From Phyllobacteriaceae bacterium UBA1059 (GTDB taxonomy: Bacteria > Pseudomonadota > Alphaproteobacteria > Rhizobiales > Rhizobiaceae): a stretch of 7,222 nucleotides of DNA. The stretch lies in the NCBI GenBank assembly GCA_002316345.1, contig DCDI01000068.1, forward strand, positions 1,514 through 8,735, in the 5' to 3' direction. The notes beneath the pieces are model-generated. The model was given only the letters and a program-made list of their open reading frames with translations. It was not told the DNA's origin and ran no database searches. The translations under genes and the position numbers were made by a program. The stretch's first letter is position 1. Each line of letters starts with the position of its first letter. Positions 6,364 to 7,222 of this stretch are shown in pieces.

Positions 6364-6702
6364 TTAAGCCGGCCGGTGTTCGGGGAAGTCGGTTTCGGAC
6401 TTGGCTTCGCCGGCCGGCGTGCCGCGTCCTTCGGGTGCGCCACGTGTGGCATCCATGCCGGTGCCTGATCCGGTATCGGGATCGGCACCGGGGCGGCGGA
6501 TATGGGGGGCAGCTTCGATGACCAGCGGCTTCAGCCCTTCGCCGCCGGCATCCAGGATCGCGAACAGCTTGGTGCGCATGCGTGGTTCCCAGAACTTGTT
6601 GATGTGGATCGCCACACCTTCCGGCCCGTCTTCCTTCGGCTGGCTTTCAAAGAAGGTCGCGATCTGGTTGGCCATATAGACCAGCTTCTGGTCGACGTTC
6701 AT
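6364..6702 (-). CDS. fdsD: NAD-dependent formate dehydrogenase, delta subunit
   Basis: This 112-residue protein matches the small FdsD family in its N-terminal part: KLVYMANQIATFFESQP (6-22), then AIHINKFWEPRMRTKLF (31-47), including the hallmark FW-x-PRMR. FdsD belongs to cytoplasmic molybdenum formate dehydrogenases (FdsABG) that oxidise formate to CO2 with reduction of NAD; its role is thought to be in assembly or maturation rather than catalysis. The gene starts 3 bases after the fdhD stop, matching the fdsGBACD order, so it is the last gene of an operon running in from the right. Residues from about 67 to 112 form a Gly/Pro/Glu/Asp/Arg-rich tail with no hydrophobic core, longer than I expect for the family. 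No strong Shine-Dalgarno is visible, so translation may be coupled to fdhD. It ends 6 bases from the xthA stop. Confidence 0.88.
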   Translation of the reverse strand: MNVDQKLVYMANQIATFFESQPKEDGPEGVAIHINKFWEPRMRTKLFAILDAGGEGLKPLVIEAAPHIRRPGADPDTGSGTGMDATRGAPEGRGTPAGEAKSETDFPEHRPA

Positions 6703-6705
6703 GGT

Positions 6706-7222
6706 TCAGGCTCGCACCAGTTCGGGCGCATCATCGGTGACGCGTTCGGGATGGGTGAAGACGTCATATTCATCACCGCGTACCAGCGCGATCAGCGTCA
6801 GCCCGGCATCTTCGGCGGTACGAATGGCAAGCGCGGTAGGCGCCGACACGGCGATGATGAAGGGCGCGCCGATGGCAGCGGTCTTCTGCACCAGTTCCAC
6901 CGAAACCCGGCTTGTGACGACGACGGCACCGCTGCTGCCCGCGACCCCTTGCGCGGCCAGCGCGCCGGCCAGCTTGTCCAACGCATTGTGGCGGCCGACA
7001 TCCTCGCGCGCGGCCAGAATGCCCCTGCCCGGCTGGAAGAAGCCGGCCGCGTGCACCGCGCCCGTCTTCTTATGCAATGCCTGATGTTCAGAAAGCGCGC
7101 GCACGGCGTCCGTAATTTGCTTCGGCGAAAGCTCAAGTGTGCCATGGGTACGCGGCACGCTGCGCATGGCTTCGTCGATGGATTCAATGCCGCACAAGCC
7201 GCAGCCGACCGGCCCAGCCAAA
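6706..7222 (-). CDS. fdhD: FdhD/FdsC formate dehydrogenase accessory sulfurtransferase, N-terminus cut off by the window edge
   Basis: FdhD carries sulfur from a cysteine desulfurase to the molybdenum cofactor of formate dehydrogenase, a step needed for enzyme activity. The visible 171 residues are the C-terminal two thirds of a protein usually about 270-290 long. The Cys-x-x-Cys motif (GCGLCGIES) sits right at the right edge. Other conserved blocks are GAVHAAGFF, ILAAREDVGRHNALDKLAGAL (without its last residue), VVVTSRVSVELVQK, SAPTALAIRTAEDAG and LIALVRGDEYDVFTH. The frame is open to the last base. A TTG at 7221 could be mistaken for a start, but it lies inside the conserved domain, so the gene continues beyond the window. 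It is followed after 3 bases by fdsD. In fds operons the homologous gene is also called fdsC. Confidence 0.94.
   Translation of the reverse strand, partial: LAGPVGCGLCGIESIDEAMRSVPRTHGTLELSPKQITDAVRALSEHQALHKKTGAVHAAGFFQPGRGILAAREDVGRHNALDKLAGALAAQGVAGSSGAVVVTSRVSVELVQKTAAIGAPFIIAVSAPTALAIRTAEDAGLTLIALVRGDEYDVFTHPERVTDDAPELVRA

Noticed and set aside
6368..6418. Inverted repeat GCCGGCCGG / CCGGCCGGC as a terminator
   Set aside because: The loop is 33 bases, there is no U-tract on either strand, and it lies within the fdsD coding region. GC-rich self-complementary repeats are expected by chance here.
7202..7221. TTG at 7221 as the start of the FdhD gene
   Set aside because: It lies a few residues before the Cys-x-x-Cys motif, which in FdhD follows a conserved N-terminal domain of about 100 residues. 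The gene is cut by the window edge.
1..7222. CRISPR array, tRNA, rRNA, insertion sequence, phage or toxin-antitoxin module
   Set aside because: No regularly spaced direct repeats, tRNA-like folds, transposase motifs or terminal inverted repeats were seen. The window is filled by ordinary transport, repair and formate-dehydrogenase genes.

Overview
The window reads as chromosomal DNA from an alphaproteobacterium, most likely order Hyphomicrobiales (Rhizobium/Mesorhizobium-like). The evidence is high GC, codons strongly biased to G/C in the third position, the style of the sugar ABC operon, and an fdhD-fdsD pair of the NAD-dependent formate dehydrogenase type. The taxon is inferred from gene content, not from a marker gene. 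Coding density is very high, and no gene-free stretch exceeds about 140 bases.

Region 1 (bases 1-5508, minus strand) is a complete CUT2 (ribose/carbohydrate uptake 2) ABC transporter operon. In transcription order it holds a LacI-type operator and sigma70-like promoter (about 5480-5511), a periplasmic binding protein (5445-4420), an intercistronic stem-loop (4396-4373), a fused two-domain ATPase with a TTG start (4327-2819), permease 1 (2822-1827), permease 2 (1830-844) and a LacI-family repressor (823 to beyond base 1, C-terminus cut off). The ATPase and the two permeases are joined by 4-base ATGA stop/start overlaps. The repressor starts 20 bases after permease 2, so the operon probably encodes its own repressor, acting at the palindrome over the promoter. 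The substrate is not identifiable here. The binding protein lacks several residues that contact ribose in E. coli RbsB, so ribose is doubtful. No catabolic enzyme lies in the window; one could follow the repressor off the left edge.

Region 2 (5584-6357, plus strand) is an exonuclease III family DNA-repair nuclease, divergent from the transporter and sharing a 138-base intergenic region with it.

Region 3 (6364-7222, minus strand) is the 3' end of a formate dehydrogenase operon: fdhD (5' end cut off by the window) followed after 3 bases by fdsD. This matches the fdsGBACD order known for NAD-dependent molybdenum formate dehydrogenases; the catalytic genes would lie off the right edge. The nuclease and fdsD converge with 6 bases between stop codons.

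I see no convincing novel system, CRISPR array, tRNA, rRNA, insertion sequence or phage gene. The points worth a second look are the operator/promoter layout, the ATPase with only one canonical ATP site, the altered binding pocket of the solute receptor, the intercistronic hairpin with a TTG start, and the long disordered-looking tail of FdsD.
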